The notes under the pieces were generated by a model that was not told where the DNA came from, ran no database searches, and worked only from the letters and a program-made list of their open reading frames with translations. The translations under genes and the position numbers were made by a program. From assembly GCA_947496145.1 (NCBI GenBank), contig CANMBS010000020.1:30481-94480 (forward strand): a stretch of 64,000 bases of DNA, read 5' to 3'. Source of the stretch: an uncultured Pseudovibrio sp. (GTDB lineage: Bacteria; Pseudomonadota; Alphaproteobacteria; Rhizobiales; Stappiaceae). Below, piece by piece: positions 52,835 to 62,334 of this stretch. How positions within the stretch are numbered: the stretch's first letter is position 1; each line of letters begins with the position of its first letter.

Positions 52835-54145
52835 CTATTTTGAAATTGCGATTTGCACACCAACTCTTACAAACGGCCCATTGTTGGAATCGCTGCCTGG
52901 CAGAGGGTTCACAATCGTAAATTGCTCGATTGCGTTTGGTTGGAAAACAAGGGCCATGCTGGAACCGCCATAGCTAAACCACCCAAGCTCTTCGCCTTTC
53001 TTGATGTGGTCTCCGACTTTGACCTGTATAGAGACTGAGGAGATTTCTGTTATGCCAATAGGTATGACACAGACGCACCCGATGTCTGGATCGTCGCTTT
53101 CAATAAAGATGAGACCGCGCGTGTTAACCATTGCCTCATATCCTTGAGATTTGGTTCCTGCCGAGGGATCAAAGCCTTCGGAGTACAACTCTGAGAACAT
53201 ATAGCCATTGACGACACGCGCTTCGATCACTTTGCCAGAGATGGGGGCTCTCCAGCGGTGATAATCGTTTCCGCTCAAGAAGGTCTGGACCACGTCGCCT
53301 CCGACAAACCGTGAGGTGAGTGGGCTTTTATCGAGCATTTGCTTCAGCGAATAGTTTTGAGCTTTCGTTTCGAAATCGTCTTCCAGTTTCACGTTACGCG
53401 CAATACGGTATACCGTGCCGTCATTTGCAGAGGTGATGACGTGATCGTTGTCAGGACCATCAATGGGCCGGCAAATTGGAATGATCTGGCGGTGAAAGAA
53501 ATCATTAAACGACTTATAGCCCCAGTGAACAGGGTCTTTTTCAATCTGCTCTTTCGTGACGAACTGGTCCAGATTGTTGGCTTTCCAGGAGGCTTTGGAG
53601 AGCCATCCATCTTTGGAGGTGACAACAACATTAAGAGAGGCCGGAGAATCCAGATATTCGCACCACGCCTCAAGGATACCTCTCAAGGCATCGTTGAACT
53701 TTTCGTTTTTAAATACGTAATCCCCTGCGAGCGTCCACATCATATAAACAAAGAGACCAGACATTGGGAAGGCTGAGTGCGGTAATTCAGGATCGTAAAT
53801 CGGGGCATTTTGAATGATATAGTTCAGGGCGCAGAGCATGTCGTCAATGGTTCGAATTCCATATGCGACATCAGGTTCCTCTTGCTGGTGCACCTTCCAG
53901 CCCTGTTCAATCATCTTGCTAACCATCGAACGCAGGGCACCATCATTTTCAAGCAGATTTGCAAGGGCAAGAACTGATGGCTCTAAGAATGAATAGCCCT
54001 TTGTGATCTGATCACCATAAGCTGATTGTGATTTCTGGCTGATATGATCTAGCCATTTTCCGAGAAGTTTGGCGTCTTTTGGTAAGAAGCCAGCAATAAC
54101 TCCTGGTCTGCTTGAGTAATTAGAATGAAACTGGCCTTGAGGCAT
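52835..54145 (-). CDS. Phosphatidylserine-decarboxylase-like enzyme with PSDC domain
   Basis: A 436-residue pyruvoyl-dependent decarboxylase. The N-terminal 200 residues resemble the PSDC domain found in fungal and PsiD-type enzymes (Psilocybe tryptophan decarboxylase). The C-terminal catalytic domain has FNDFFHRQI, DGTVYRI, GNDYHRWRAPISGKV and the self-cleavage motif YGGSSM near residue 393, whose serine becomes the pyruvoyl group. Unlike bacterial Psd it has no membrane segment. An amino acid, such as tryptophan, is a likely substrate by analogy with PsiD. It opens the minus-strand operon. Confidence 0.8.
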   Translation of the reverse strand: MPQGQFHSNYSSRPGVIAGFLPKDAKLLGKWLDHISQKSQSAYGDQITKGYSFLEPSVLALANLLENDGALRSMVSKMIEQGWKVHQQEEPDVAYGIRTIDDMLCALNYIIQNAPIYDPELPHSAFPMSGLFVYMMWTLAGDYVFKNEKFNDALRGILEAWCEYLDSPASLNVVVTSKDGWLSKASWKANNLDQFVTKEQIEKDPVHWGYKSFNDFFHRQIIPICRPIDGPDNDHVITSANDGTVYRIARNVKLEDDFETKAQNYSLKQMLDKSPLTSRFVGGDVVQTFLSGNDYHRWRAPISGKVIEARVVNGYMFSELYSEGFDPSAGTKSQGYEAMVNTRGLIFIESDDPDIGCVCVIPIGITEISSVSIQVKVGDHIKKGEELGWFSYGGSSMALVFQPNAIEQFTIVNPLPGSDSNNGPFVRVGVQIAISK

Positions 54146-54477
54146 TTCGATCTCCTATTGCCACCGGTAAGATTTGGAAGCGCAAGCGGACAATAGGGAA
54201 CCAGTAATTTATACAGCAATATGCAAATACTAGGTGTTATGTTTTGAAACTAGGTGGATAGATTAGTTTTCATTACTTAAAGGCTATATCTCATGGCGTA
54301 TCTACTCTTAGATGAAATAATAGTTTAGTAATTTTCGTTGTAAAACTAACTTTACTTCAATTAAGAACAGTTTCCTGAAGTGCTTGGTCGTGTTGGGGGA
54401 GGTGTTCTTACGAGGAACGGAGAAAAGCCACTGTCAGGCGAGCAACGCTGCTTATAGAATAAATGAATCTTTATACG
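54146..54477. other. Upstream region of minus-strand island operon
   Basis: About 330 AT-rich bases with no gene. The promoter of the decarboxylase operon should lie here, in the AT-rich stretch 54200-54360. No clear operator palindrome is seen. Downstream, at 54478, is the tRNA terminator. Confidence 0.5.
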
Positions 54478-54502
54478 TAAAAAGCCCCCTCAAAGGGAGC
54501 TC
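54478..54502 (-). terminator. Terminator after tRNA-Lys
   Basis: Read on the minus strand, AGCTCCC pairs with GGGGGCT (one wobble) around a five-base loop, followed by five T residues. It lies about 32 bases beyond the tRNA 3' end. Confidence 0.8.
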
Positions 54503-54533
54503 TGTAATATCTCTTTTTTCACCATGAGATAAA

Positions 54534-54609
54534 TGGTGAGCCCGCACGGGTTCGAACCGTGGACCTACTGATTAAAAGTCAGTTGCTCTACCAGCTGAGC
54601 TACGGGCTC
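54534..54609 (-). tRNA. tRNA-Lys(TTT)
   Basis: A 76-base tRNA including CCA, read on the minus strand. The acceptor stem GAGCCCG/CGGGCTC, D arm (GCTCAGCTGGTAGAGC), anticodon stem-loop CTGACTTTTAATCAG with anticodon TTT, and T arm (TTCGAAC loop) are complete. CCA is encoded. It separates the accessory island from the nos cluster, and tRNAs are common integration sites; here no duplicated copy is visible within the window. Confidence 0.97.
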
Positions 54610-55159
54610 TTGAGGTCGTGACCGCTAGGTCGCTGCCTGTGAGGGGTCTTCTAAGGATTGCAGGGGGTTAGCGCAAGAGCTTTTTTCTATTTTCCACATT
54701 GAGGAGAAAATATTCTTCGCGACTCCTGCTTTGAAAAGAAGGGGACGGTTTGTGGCTTTGAACTACATCTTGAGGAGGGCACTCGATGTCTCATCGGAGC
54801 TGAACTGATGTTCACAGAATATGTTGCTAGGGCAAATTGTCTCGCTCACGCGAGGAAATTGCGTAGGGGCGGGAGGAAACGAAGGTATCTGAGAGGGCGT
54901 TTCACCCTAAAGAAATAGATGTAGGTCTTATTCCCTCACATTAATATCTTGTGAAAACAACATGTTATCGTCTGCTTCTACCTAATGATGAAGGAAATGG
55001 CATGTCTGGATCTTCCAACAGGTCTTGATCGCTTCAATAACAGGAATTTGATGCGACTAAACCCGTGAAATTGTGTTTTTGATATTTCGCAAAGAACTCA
55101 ATGTCGAATAAGCGCACCTACTAATGTATATTTTTCATACGAGATAAGGCTTCTCGGAA
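54610..55159. other. nosR upstream region
   Basis: About 550 bases with no convincing gene. The nos promoter lies here, with the FNR/NnrR-type site at 55079-55092. A 23-codon ORF at 54997 with AAGGA too close to its ATG is not convincing. Confidence 0.6.
55079..55092. promoter_or_regulatory. FNR/NnrR-type site upstream of nosR
   Basis: TTGATATTTCGCAA combines a TTGAT half-site with a CGCAA half-site around four bases. It is centred about 75 bases before the nosR ATG, a normal position for Crp/FNR-family activation of nos operons. The mixed half-sites leave open whether an FNR or an NnrR/DNR protein binds. Confidence 0.6.
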
Positions 55160-57361
55160 ATGCATGCCCTCAGGTTGCGCACTGCCATCATACTTATTTT
55201 TGCATTGTTTTTCAGTGCAATAAACTACGCGGTTGCCGCGTCAAACTCTCAAGACCGTGTTCTCAATTTTGCCAGGAAGGTTGAGGTTACGAAGTTTTTT
55301 CCCACTGCTGACAGATATGGCGAGTTGCGCGAAGACATTGCGGTGCTTCCTGCAATGGCGGGCGATGAGGTGCTTGGTTGGGTCTTCCTGACCACTGATC
55401 TCGTCTCAACAACAGGTTATTCTGGCAAGCCAATCGATACACTTGTTGGTATTAATCCGGACGGAATTTTGACCAGCGTGCAACTTGTAAAGCATGCTGA
55501 ACCAATCGTCCTGATTGGTATTCCTGATAGTGCGATCAAGCAAGTTACTGAAAACTATGCTGGTCTTGATATCAGGAAGGAGGCGGAGCAGGGAGGGTCT
55601 GCTCACGAGCTGGATATTATCTCCGGTGCGACGGTGACCATCATGGTCATTGACGATTCTGTTGTCCGAGCAAGCCTTAAAGTGGCGCGCACCCTTGGTA
55701 TTGGCGGGCTCAAGACCAAGATTGCTGACAGTGGGCCGAAGTTCCTTGTTGATCCTGAAAAAACTGAGATTTCTGACTGGATGACGCTGACCGGTGACGG
55801 TTCCCTTCGTCGCCTGACTTTGGACGTCGGGCAGATTAATGCTGCGTTTGTGGAGCAGGGCAACCCAAAGGCGATAAAACGTCCGGAAAAAGGGCCTGAT
55901 ACCGACGCATATATCGATATGTATATGGGCCTTGCTGACGTCCCAACTATTGGTCGCACCATTATGGGAGACGCAGAGTATGGCAATCTCAAAGATCGTT
56001 TAAAAGAAGGCGAGCATGCAATCGTCGTGCTTGGCCGTGGCCGTTATTCCTTTAAAGGCACTGGATATGTGCGCGGTGGCATCTTCGACCGTATTCAGCT
56101 GATTCAGGATGATATATCCGTTCGCTTCAAGGACCGGCAGCATAAGCGCCTTGGTGAAATCGCTGCGGGCGATGCGCCAACCTTTAAAGAACTGGATATC
56201 TTTACCATTCCTGCGGATTCAGGTTTCGAACCAAGCAAGCCGTTCCGCCTTCAGTTACTGGCCCATCGCACTATTGGGGCTATCGAAAAGACATTCCTGA
56301 CATTTGATCTGGGTTACCAGCTGCCTGCGCAGTATCTGAAGAAGATTGAAGTCGCTGCGACTGCGATAGATGAGGCGGGTGAGAGTGCTATTGCAGCTTC
56401 TGAGGAAGATGCGCGCGTTGAGCTTTGGCAGCGCATCTGGAATGACCGCCAGATTGATATTGCGATCCTTGGCATTGCTCTTGCCATTCTGACAGGTGTT
56501 TTCTTCTTCCAAATGCAGGTTTCGAAATCAGAGAAGTTTACCTTCTGGTTCCGTATAGGCTTCCTCACCTTTGTGCTGGTCTGGTTAGGCTGGATGGAAA
56601 ATGCGCAGCTTTCCGTCGTTAATGTGCTCGCGTTGTTTTCTGCCCTGACCTCTGAGTTCAGCTGGAGTGCGTTCCTGATGGATCCGCTGGTCTTCCTGCT
56701 GTGGTTCTCAGTTGCAGCAGCACTGCTGTTCTGGGGGCGTGGGGCGTATTGCGGCTGGCTTTGCCCATTTGGTGCTCTTCAGGAGCTGACCAACAGGATT
56801 GCCAAGTTCTTCAAGGTGCCTCAGGTCACCTTGCCGTGGGGCTTACATGAGCGTTTGTGGGCCGTGAAGTATATGATCTTCCTCGGCTTGTTCGGCCTTT
56901 CTCTTTACTCTCTCGCAGTTGCTGAGCATTACGCTGAAGTTGAACCTTTTAAGACCGCGATCATTTTGAAGTTCCAGCGTGGGTGGCCCTATGTACTGTT
57001 TGCGGTGCTGCTTCTTGGGGCTGGTCTTTTCATCGAGCGCTTTTACTGCCGTTACCTTTGTCCTCTGGGAGCTGCTCTTGCCATCCCTGCGCGTTTGCGC
57101 ATGTTCGACTGGCTCAAGCGCTACAAGGAATGTGGCAGCCCATGCGCTCGCTGTGAAAAAGAATGCATGGTTGGTGCAATTCATCCTGAAGGACACATCA
57201 ATCCAAACGAATGCCTGAACTGCCTGCATTGTCAGGTGCTGTATCAGAGCGACGACAAATGTCCGGTCTGCATTAAGAAGCTTGCACGACGCAAGAAGTT
57301 CGAGGCGCAGACCGGTCTTTCAAAGACGGAAAAGGGCACTTCCGTCAAACAACCGGCCTAA
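55160..57361 (+). CDS. nosR: Nitrous oxide reduction flavoprotein-ferredoxin NosR
   Basis: A 733-residue polytopic protein that feeds electrons to NosZ and is needed for nos expression. It has a signal segment (AIILIFALFFSAINYAVAAS) and a periplasmic FMN domain, in which S155-G-A-T158 is the flavinylation motif. Five or so membrane helices follow from about residue 435, with YCGWLCPFG and YCRYLCPLG motifs, and a cytoplasmic ferredoxin end with CGSPCARCEKEC and CLNCLHCQ for two [4Fe-4S] clusters. Length is typical (P. stutzeri 724). Confidence 0.96.
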   Translation: MHALRLRTAIILIFALFFSAINYAVAASNSQDRVLNFARKVEVTKFFPTADRYGELREDIAVLPAMAGDEVLGWVFLTTDLVSTTGYSGKPIDTLVGINPDGILTSVQLVKHAEPIVLIGIPDSAIKQVTENYAGLDIRKEAEQGGSAHELDIISGATVTIMVIDDSVVRASLKVARTLGIGGLKTKIADSGPKFLVDPEKTEISDWMTLTGDGSLRRLTLDVGQINAAFVEQGNPKAIKRPEKGPDTDAYIDMYMGLADVPTIGRTIMGDAEYGNLKDRLKEGEHAIVVLGRGRYSFKGTGYVRGGIFDRIQLIQDDISVRFKDRQHKRLGEIAAGDAPTFKELDIFTIPADSGFEPSKPFRLQLLAHRTIGAIEKTFLTFDLGYQLPAQYLKKIEVAATAIDEAGESAIAASEEDARVELWQRIWNDRQIDIAILGIALAILTGVFFFQMQVSKSEKFTFWFRIGFLTFVLVWLGWMENAQLSVVNVLALFSALTSEFSWSAFLMDPLVFLLWFSVAAALLFWGRGAYCGWLCPFGALQELTNRIAKFFKVPQVTLPWGLHERLWAVKYMIFLGLFGLSLYSLAVAEHYAEVEPFKTAIILKFQRGWPYVLFAVLLLGAGLFIERFYCRYLCPLGAALAIPARLRMFDWLKRYKECGSPCARCEKECMVGAIHPEGHINPNECLNCLHCQVLYQSDDKCPVCIKKLARRKKFEAQTGLSKTEKGTSVKQPA

Positions 57362-57396
57362 GGCCAACATAAATAGAAAGCACAAGGGAGACTTTC

Positions 57397-59295
57397 ATGG
57401 TTGATAGAACAGAAGGCTTATCTCGCCGCGCATTGCTTGGTGGTACAGCTAAGACCGCCGCAGTTGCAGGTTTGGGTGCGGTTGCGGTTGCCAGTGGCAC
57501 TGGCATCACACCTGCAAAAGCGTCTTCGAATAGTGCGACTGTAGAGCCAGGTGATCTGGACGAATACTACGGTTTCTGGTCCTCAGGCCAATCTGGTGAA
57601 CTGCGCATTCTGGGTATTCCGTCTATGCGTGAGTTGATGCGGATTCCGGTATTCAACCGTTGTTCAGCAACAGGCTGGGGGCAGACCAACGAGTCCAAAA
57701 AGGTTCTGCAGGAAAAACTCCTGCCAGAAACCAAGGAGTTCCTTGCTGCTCATGGTATGGAGCATTATGATAACGGCGACCTTCACCATCCCCATATGTC
57801 CTTCAGTGAAGGTAAATATGATGGTCGTTACGTGTTCATGAATGACAAAGCAAATACACGTGTTGCACGTGTTCGCTGTGATGTCATGAAGTGTGACAAG
57901 ATCGTTGAAATTCCAAATGCACACGACATTCATGGCCTGCGTCCTCAGAAATATCCTCGCACAGGCTACGTTTTTGCGAACGGTGAGCATGAAGCTCCGT
58001 TGGTGAACGACGGTACTATTCTGGATGAACCAGAAAAATACAGCTGCATCTTTACCGCTATCGATGGCGATACCATGGAAGTCGCATGGCAGGTTATCGT
58101 ATCCGGTAACCTTGATAACTGCGATGCGGACTATCAGGGAAAATATGCATTCGCGACCAGCTACAACTCTGAAATGGGTACGAACCTGGCAGAGATGACC
58201 GCGAACGAAACGGACCACTGTGTTGTCTTCAACATCAAGCGCATCGAAGAAGGCGTGAAAAACGGCGACTATCAGGTTCTTAATGGTGTGCCTGTACTGG
58301 ATGGCCGTAAAGGTTCAAAGTACACCGCATATGTTCCAGTGCCAAACAGCCCACATGGCTGTAACACCTGTCCAGACAAAAAACATGTTATGATCAATGG
58401 TAAGCTGTCTCCAACAGTTTCTGTTATTGATGTGACCAAGCTGGATGCAGTATTTGATGGTGCGGATCCTCGCTCCGCAGTTGTCGCAGAACCTGAGCTG
58501 GGTCTTGGCCCACTTCATACTGCATTTGATAACCGCGGTTTTGCATACACCACTTTGTTCCTCGATAGCCAGATGGTGAAGTGGGATATCGACAAAGCTA
58601 TCCGTGCCTACAATGGTGAGGAGGTGGACCCGATCCATTCCAAAATCGATGTGGCATACCAGCCTGGTCATAACCACACCTCCATGGGTGAGACGCTGGA
58701 TGCGGATGGTAAATGGCTTGTGTCATTGAACAAATTCTCTAAGGATCGCTTCTTGAATGTCGGTCCTTTGAAACCAGAAAATGAGCAGTTGATCGATATT
58801 TCTGGCGATGAGATGAAAATTGTTCACGACGGCCCAACCTTCGCAGAGCCGCACGATGTTATCCTCGTTCACCGTTCTGTTGTGAACCCTGTGTCCGTCT
58901 GGGATCGTAATGATCCGATGTTTGCTGATGCGGTTGCACAGGCAAAGGCAGACGGTGTAGATCTGGAAGAAGCTGAACATGTAATTCGCGATGGTAACAA
59001 GGTCCGCGTTTACATGCATTCTGCTGCACCAACATTCTCTCTTGAGAAGTTTACCGTAAAGCAGGGTGATGAAGTCACTGTTTATGTCACCAATATTGAT
59101 GACATTGACGATCTGACACACGGCTTCTGTATCTCCAACTATGGTGTGGCTATGGAAGTCGCTCCTCAGGCGACTGCTTCCGTAACTTTCATTGCGGAGC
59201 GTCCAGGCGTTCACTGGTTCTACTGCAACTGGTTCTGCCATGCATTGCACATGGAAATGCGTGGCCGTATGCTTGTTGAGCCACGCGACGCATAA
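57397..59295 (+). CDS. nosZ: Nitrous oxide reductase, clade I
   Basis: A 632-residue periplasmic enzyme that reduces N2O to N2. The Tat signal SRRALLGG with a long hydrophobic stretch marks clade I. CuZ histidines are seen in LHHPHMSF, in NSPHGCN and in PGHNHTSM. The CuA cupredoxin end has the ligands in [20 protein letters not shown]. The length matches typical NosZ. It is 35 bases downstream of nosR. Confidence 0.97.
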   Translation: MVDRTEGLSRRALLGGTAKTAAVAGLGAVAVASGTGITPAKASSNSATVEPGDLDEYYGFWSSGQSGELRILGIPSMRELMRIPVFNRCSATGWGQTNESKKVLQEKLLPETKEFLAAHGMEHYDNGDLHHPHMSFSEGKYDGRYVFMNDKANTRVARVRCDVMKCDKIVEIPNAHDIHGLRPQKYPRTGYVFANGEHEAPLVNDGTILDEPEKYSCIFTAIDGDTMEVAWQVIVSGNLDNCDADYQGKYAFATSYNSEMGTNLAEMTANETDHCVVFNIKRIEEGVKNGDYQVLNGVPVLDGRKGSKYTAYVPVPNSPHGCNTCPDKKHVMINGKLSPTVSVIDVTKLDAVFDGADPRSAVVAEPELGLGPLHTAFDNRGFAYTTLFLDSQMVKWDIDKAIRAYNGEEVDPIHSKIDVAYQPGHNHTSMGETLDADGKWLVSLNKFSKDRFLNVGPLKPENEQLIDISGDEMKIVHDGPTFAEPHDVILVHRSVVNPVSVWDRNDPMFADAVAQAKADGVDLEEAEHVIRDGNKVRVYMHSAAPTFSLEKFTVKQGDEVTVYVTNIDDIDDLTHGFCISNYGVAMEVAPQATASVTFIAERPGVHWFYCNWFCHALHMEMRGRMLVEPRDA

Positions 59296-59308
59296 GGGAG
59301 TTGCGGGC

Positions 59309-60583
59309 ATGACAAGGTCCTTCTGGCAAACACTGCTGGGAGCGACGGCTTTAGTTGGCGTGAGCTTTAGTGTTCACGCCGCTGAAATCGCGGTTCCTGC
59401 TCAGCCTGATGCCTTAGCCCGCGCCTTAAAAGAGGCGCAGGACGGAGACGTACTGCGCCTTTCTGCTGGAATTCATCAAGGACCGATCGTCATTGATCGG
59501 TCTTTGGTGCTTAAAGGAGAGCCAGGCGCAGAGCTTAAAGGCAACGGCAAAGGCTCAGTGATAACTGTCGAAGCACCAGATGTGGTCGTCGACGGGCTGG
59601 TGATTACCGGCTCTGGCCTTTCGAACCAAACAATCGACTCGGGCGTGAAGCTGACAAAGAAAGCAGACCGTGCCCGGATTACAGGCAACAAGTTCCTGAA
59701 TAATCTGGTTGGTGTGGATGCACATGGACCGGATGATGCATATATTGCCGACAATTTGATTGAGGGTCGTCGGGATTTACGCCCCAATGAGCGCGGTAAT
59801 GGTATCTATGTCTGGAACTCGCCAAGACTGGTGGTGGAATACAACACTATCAAATATGGTCGGGACGGTATTTTTGTGAATACAAGCCCGAAAGACACTT
59901 TTAGAAATAACTACTTCGAAGACACTCGTTTTGCTGTGCACTATATGTACGGTAATAAAGGGACTGTCTCCAACAATGTGTCGGTAGGCAATCACATTGG
60001 CTATGCGCTGATGTTTTCTGACAAGCTCACAATTACAGGCAATATTTCCATCAGTGACCGCGATCACGGGTTGATGCTTAACTATGCCAATAATGCAGTA
60101 ATTAAAGGTAACTACATTCAAGGTACGCCTGAAAAGTGCCTGTTCATGTATAACGCCAACAAAAACATCGTTGACGGCAACAGATTTGAGCGTTGCGAGA
60201 TCGGGGTTCATTTCACTGCCGGGTCTGCGAAAAATAAGTTCTCTGACAATGCCTTCATTGGAAACAAAACTCAGGTGAAATACGTGGGAACACGCCATCT
60301 TGAGTGGACCTATGACGGGCGCGGAAACTTCTGGAGTGATCATTCCGCTTTTGACATGAATGGGGATGGTGTCGCCGATACCGCTTACAGGCCAAATGAT
60401 ATGGTTGATCAAATACTCTGGACACAACCTGCCGCAAAACTGCTTACAGGAAGCCCTGCGGTTCAGCTTCTCAGCTGGACACAGTCACAGTTTCCGGCGC
60501 TTTTGCCAGGTGGCATCGTGGATACAAAACCATTGATGCATGCTCCAGAAATAACAATGCCGAAGGTAGGAGCAAGAAGATGA
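59309..60583 (+). CDS. nosD: NosD periplasmic copper-assembly protein
   Basis: A 424-residue periplasmic right-handed beta-helix protein of the NosDFY complex, needed for CuZ assembly. A signal peptide ends at HAA-EIAVP. Repeated short strand motifs (GNGIYVWNSP, GRDGIFVNTSP, VSNNVSVGNHIGYALMFSD) are the pectate-lyase-like coils. The upstream ORF from 59192 is ignored because ATG 59309 starts the signal peptide. It overlaps nosF by four bases. Confidence 0.95.
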   Translation: MTRSFWQTLLGATALVGVSFSVHAAEIAVPAQPDALARALKEAQDGDVLRLSAGIHQGPIVIDRSLVLKGEPGAELKGNGKGSVITVEAPDVVVDGLVITGSGLSNQTIDSGVKLTKKADRARITGNKFLNNLVGVDAHGPDDAYIADNLIEGRRDLRPNERGNGIYVWNSPRLVVEYNTIKYGRDGIFVNTSPKDTFRNNYFEDTRFAVHYMYGNKGTVSNNVSVGNHIGYALMFSDKLTITGNISISDRDHGLMLNYANNAVIKGNYIQGTPEKCLFMYNANKNIVDGNRFERCEIGVHFTAGSAKNKFSDNAFIGNKTQVKYVGTRHLEWTYDGRGNFWSDHSAFDMNGDGVADTAYRPNDMVDQILWTQPAAKLLTGSPAVQLLSWTQSQFPALLPGGIVDTKPLMHAPEITMPKVGARR

Positions 60584-61500
60584 GCACAACTGTTCTTCGA
60601 GCTGAAAACGTCCGAAAAACCTTCGATGGACGGGATGCCGTAAAAGACCTGAGTTTTGAACTTGGAAGTGCAGAGAGGGTCGCGCTCCTTGGTCACAACG
60701 GGGCCGGCAAGACGACATTCTTTAAGATGTCGCTTGGTTTTTTGCCCATATGTGAAGGGCAGATTGAAGTCTTAGGCGCAGCGCCGGGTAGTGACGAAGC
60801 ACGCGCTTCAACGGCGTTCCTACCAGAATCCGTTGCCTTTCAAAGAACATTGAGCGGGGTTGAAGTTCTTAAATACTACGCCAAGCTTAAAGGTGAAGAC
60901 CCGACGAAGGCGGTCAGTTTGCTGGAGAAAGTCGGCCTTGCAGAGGCGGGCCGCCGCCGCGTTGGAACGTACTCAAAAGGGATGCGTCAACGTTTGGGAC
61001 TGGCACAGGCTTTAATCGGGACCCCTAAACTGGTTCTGCTGGATGAGCCAACCAGTGGCCTTGACCCTATCTCTCGCCAGAATTTTTATGATCTGGTCAG
61101 TGAGATATCGGCCAATGGCGCAACAGTCCTCCTGTCTTCACATGCGTTGACCGAAATGGAGGCCCGCACTGATCGCATTTTGATCATGTCACAGGGGAGG
61201 TTAGTTGCAAACGATACATTAGAGCATCTGCGGGCTGCTGCACGTCTTCCTATTCGTCTCAAAGTGAAGGCAAAAGATGAGCCTGCTGAACGACTTGCTG
61301 ATCGGCTTGGCGGGACGCCGGTGAATTGTCGAAGCGTTGAAATTATGTGTGCTCGTGAAGAGAAAATCGCACGTATTGCTGCCGTTACCAGCCTGGGTCC
61401 AATGATCGAAGACATCGATGTACATTTGCCTACCCTAGATGATGTCTATAAGCATTTTTCTGAGAAAGCTCATGATGAAGATCGTGCAGGGGAGGCTTAA
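60580..61500 (+). CDS. nosF: NosF ABC transporter ATPase
   Basis: A 306-residue ATPase that powers NosY-NosD. It has Walker A GHNGAGKTT (38-46), the signature region YSKGMRQRLGLAQAL (the usual LSGG replaced by YSKG), Walker B LVLLDEPTSGLD, and a switch histidine in LLSSHAL. The C-terminal 90 residues form the extra domain seen in NosF. It overlaps the nosD stop. Confidence 0.95.
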   Translation: MSTTVLRAENVRKTFDGRDAVKDLSFELGSAERVALLGHNGAGKTTFFKMSLGFLPICEGQIEVLGAAPGSDEARASTAFLPESVAFQRTLSGVEVLKYYAKLKGEDPTKAVSLLEKVGLAEAGRRRVGTYSKGMRQRLGLAQALIGTPKLVLLDEPTSGLDPISRQNFYDLVSEISANGATVLLSSHALTEMEARTDRILIMSQGRLVANDTLEHLRAAARLPIRLKVKAKDEPAERLADRLGGTPVNCRSVEIMCAREEKIARIAAVTSLGPMIEDIDVHLPTLDDVYKHFSEKAHDEDRAGEA

Positions 61501-61503
61501 GGT

Positions 61504-62334
61504 ATGTTTCAACGTATTCTGACTGTTGCCCATCAAGAAATCCGTATTGGTCTTCGTAACCGCTGGATCTTGCTATCCGTGGTGATTTTAAGCGCGTTTT
61601 CTCTGGCACTGGCTCTGCTTGGTTCTGCACCAGCCGGGACACTAGATGTAAGCCGCATGACGATTACTGTTGCATCACTCTCCAGTTTATCGGTCTATCT
61701 GGTTCCACTCATAGCCTTGCTTCTGGCGTTCGACGCTGTGGCCGGAGAGATTGAGCGTGGCACGCTGCTCTTGATTTTTTCCTCTCCGATGACACGGGGG
61801 GAGTTTTTGCTTGGGAAAGCCATTGGGCACCTTTGTGTGTTGCTGCTGGCGCTTACACTTGGATATGGATCTACCGCAGTTCTTCTGGCTGCGACGGGTG
61901 GTGGCGATACTGGTGGCTTCATTGATTTTGCAAGATTGATTGGAACGTCAACGCTTCTCGGCCTTGCATTTTTGTCTTTGGGCTACATCGTCAGCTCGCT
62001 GGTTCGTCAAGTCACCACGGCCGCTGCTATGGCAATTGGTATCTGGCTGGTTTTGATTGTCCTTTACGATCTGGCGCTTCTAGGAGCTCTGGTTGCTGAT
62101 AGTGAAGGTTTTTTTGCTTCCAGCGTGTTCCCTTTCGCGCTTCTTGCAAATCCTGCGGATGCATTCAGGCTGTTCAATCTGGCTGCGCTTGATGCCAATG
62201 CGATGGTTGGTGGAATGGCTGGTGTTGCCGAAAGCCTGCCATTCCCGCCGGTTGTTGCGCTTTTCTCAATCTTCGCTTTTGCAGGATTGGCCTTGTCTTG
62301 TGCGGTTGTCTTGCTGAAAAGGGTTTCCCCATGA
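61504..62334 (+). CDS. nosY: NosY ABC transporter permease
   Basis: A 276-residue membrane protein with six or so hydrophobic segments and the DAVAGEIERGTLLLIFSSPM loop conserved in NosY. It forms the membrane part of the NosDFY complex. The stop overlaps the nosL ATG. Confidence 0.94.
   Translation: MFQRILTVAHQEIRIGLRNRWILLSVVILSAFSLALALLGSAPAGTLDVSRMTITVASLSSLSVYLVPLIALLLAFDAVAGEIERGTLLLIFSSPMTRGEFLLGKAIGHLCVLLLALTLGYGSTAVLLAATGGGDTGGFIDFARLIGTSTLLGLAFLSLGYIVSSLVRQVTTAAAMAIGIWLVLIVLYDLALLGALVADSEGFFASSVFPFALLANPADAFRLFNLAALDANAMVGGMAGVAESLPFPPVVALFSIFAFAGLALSCAVVLLKRVSP

Noticed and set aside
54997..55068. 23-codon leader ORF before nosR
   Set aside because: Its Shine-Dalgarno is too close to the ATG, and it lies upstream of the likely FNR-type site, so it is probably not in the nosR transcript.
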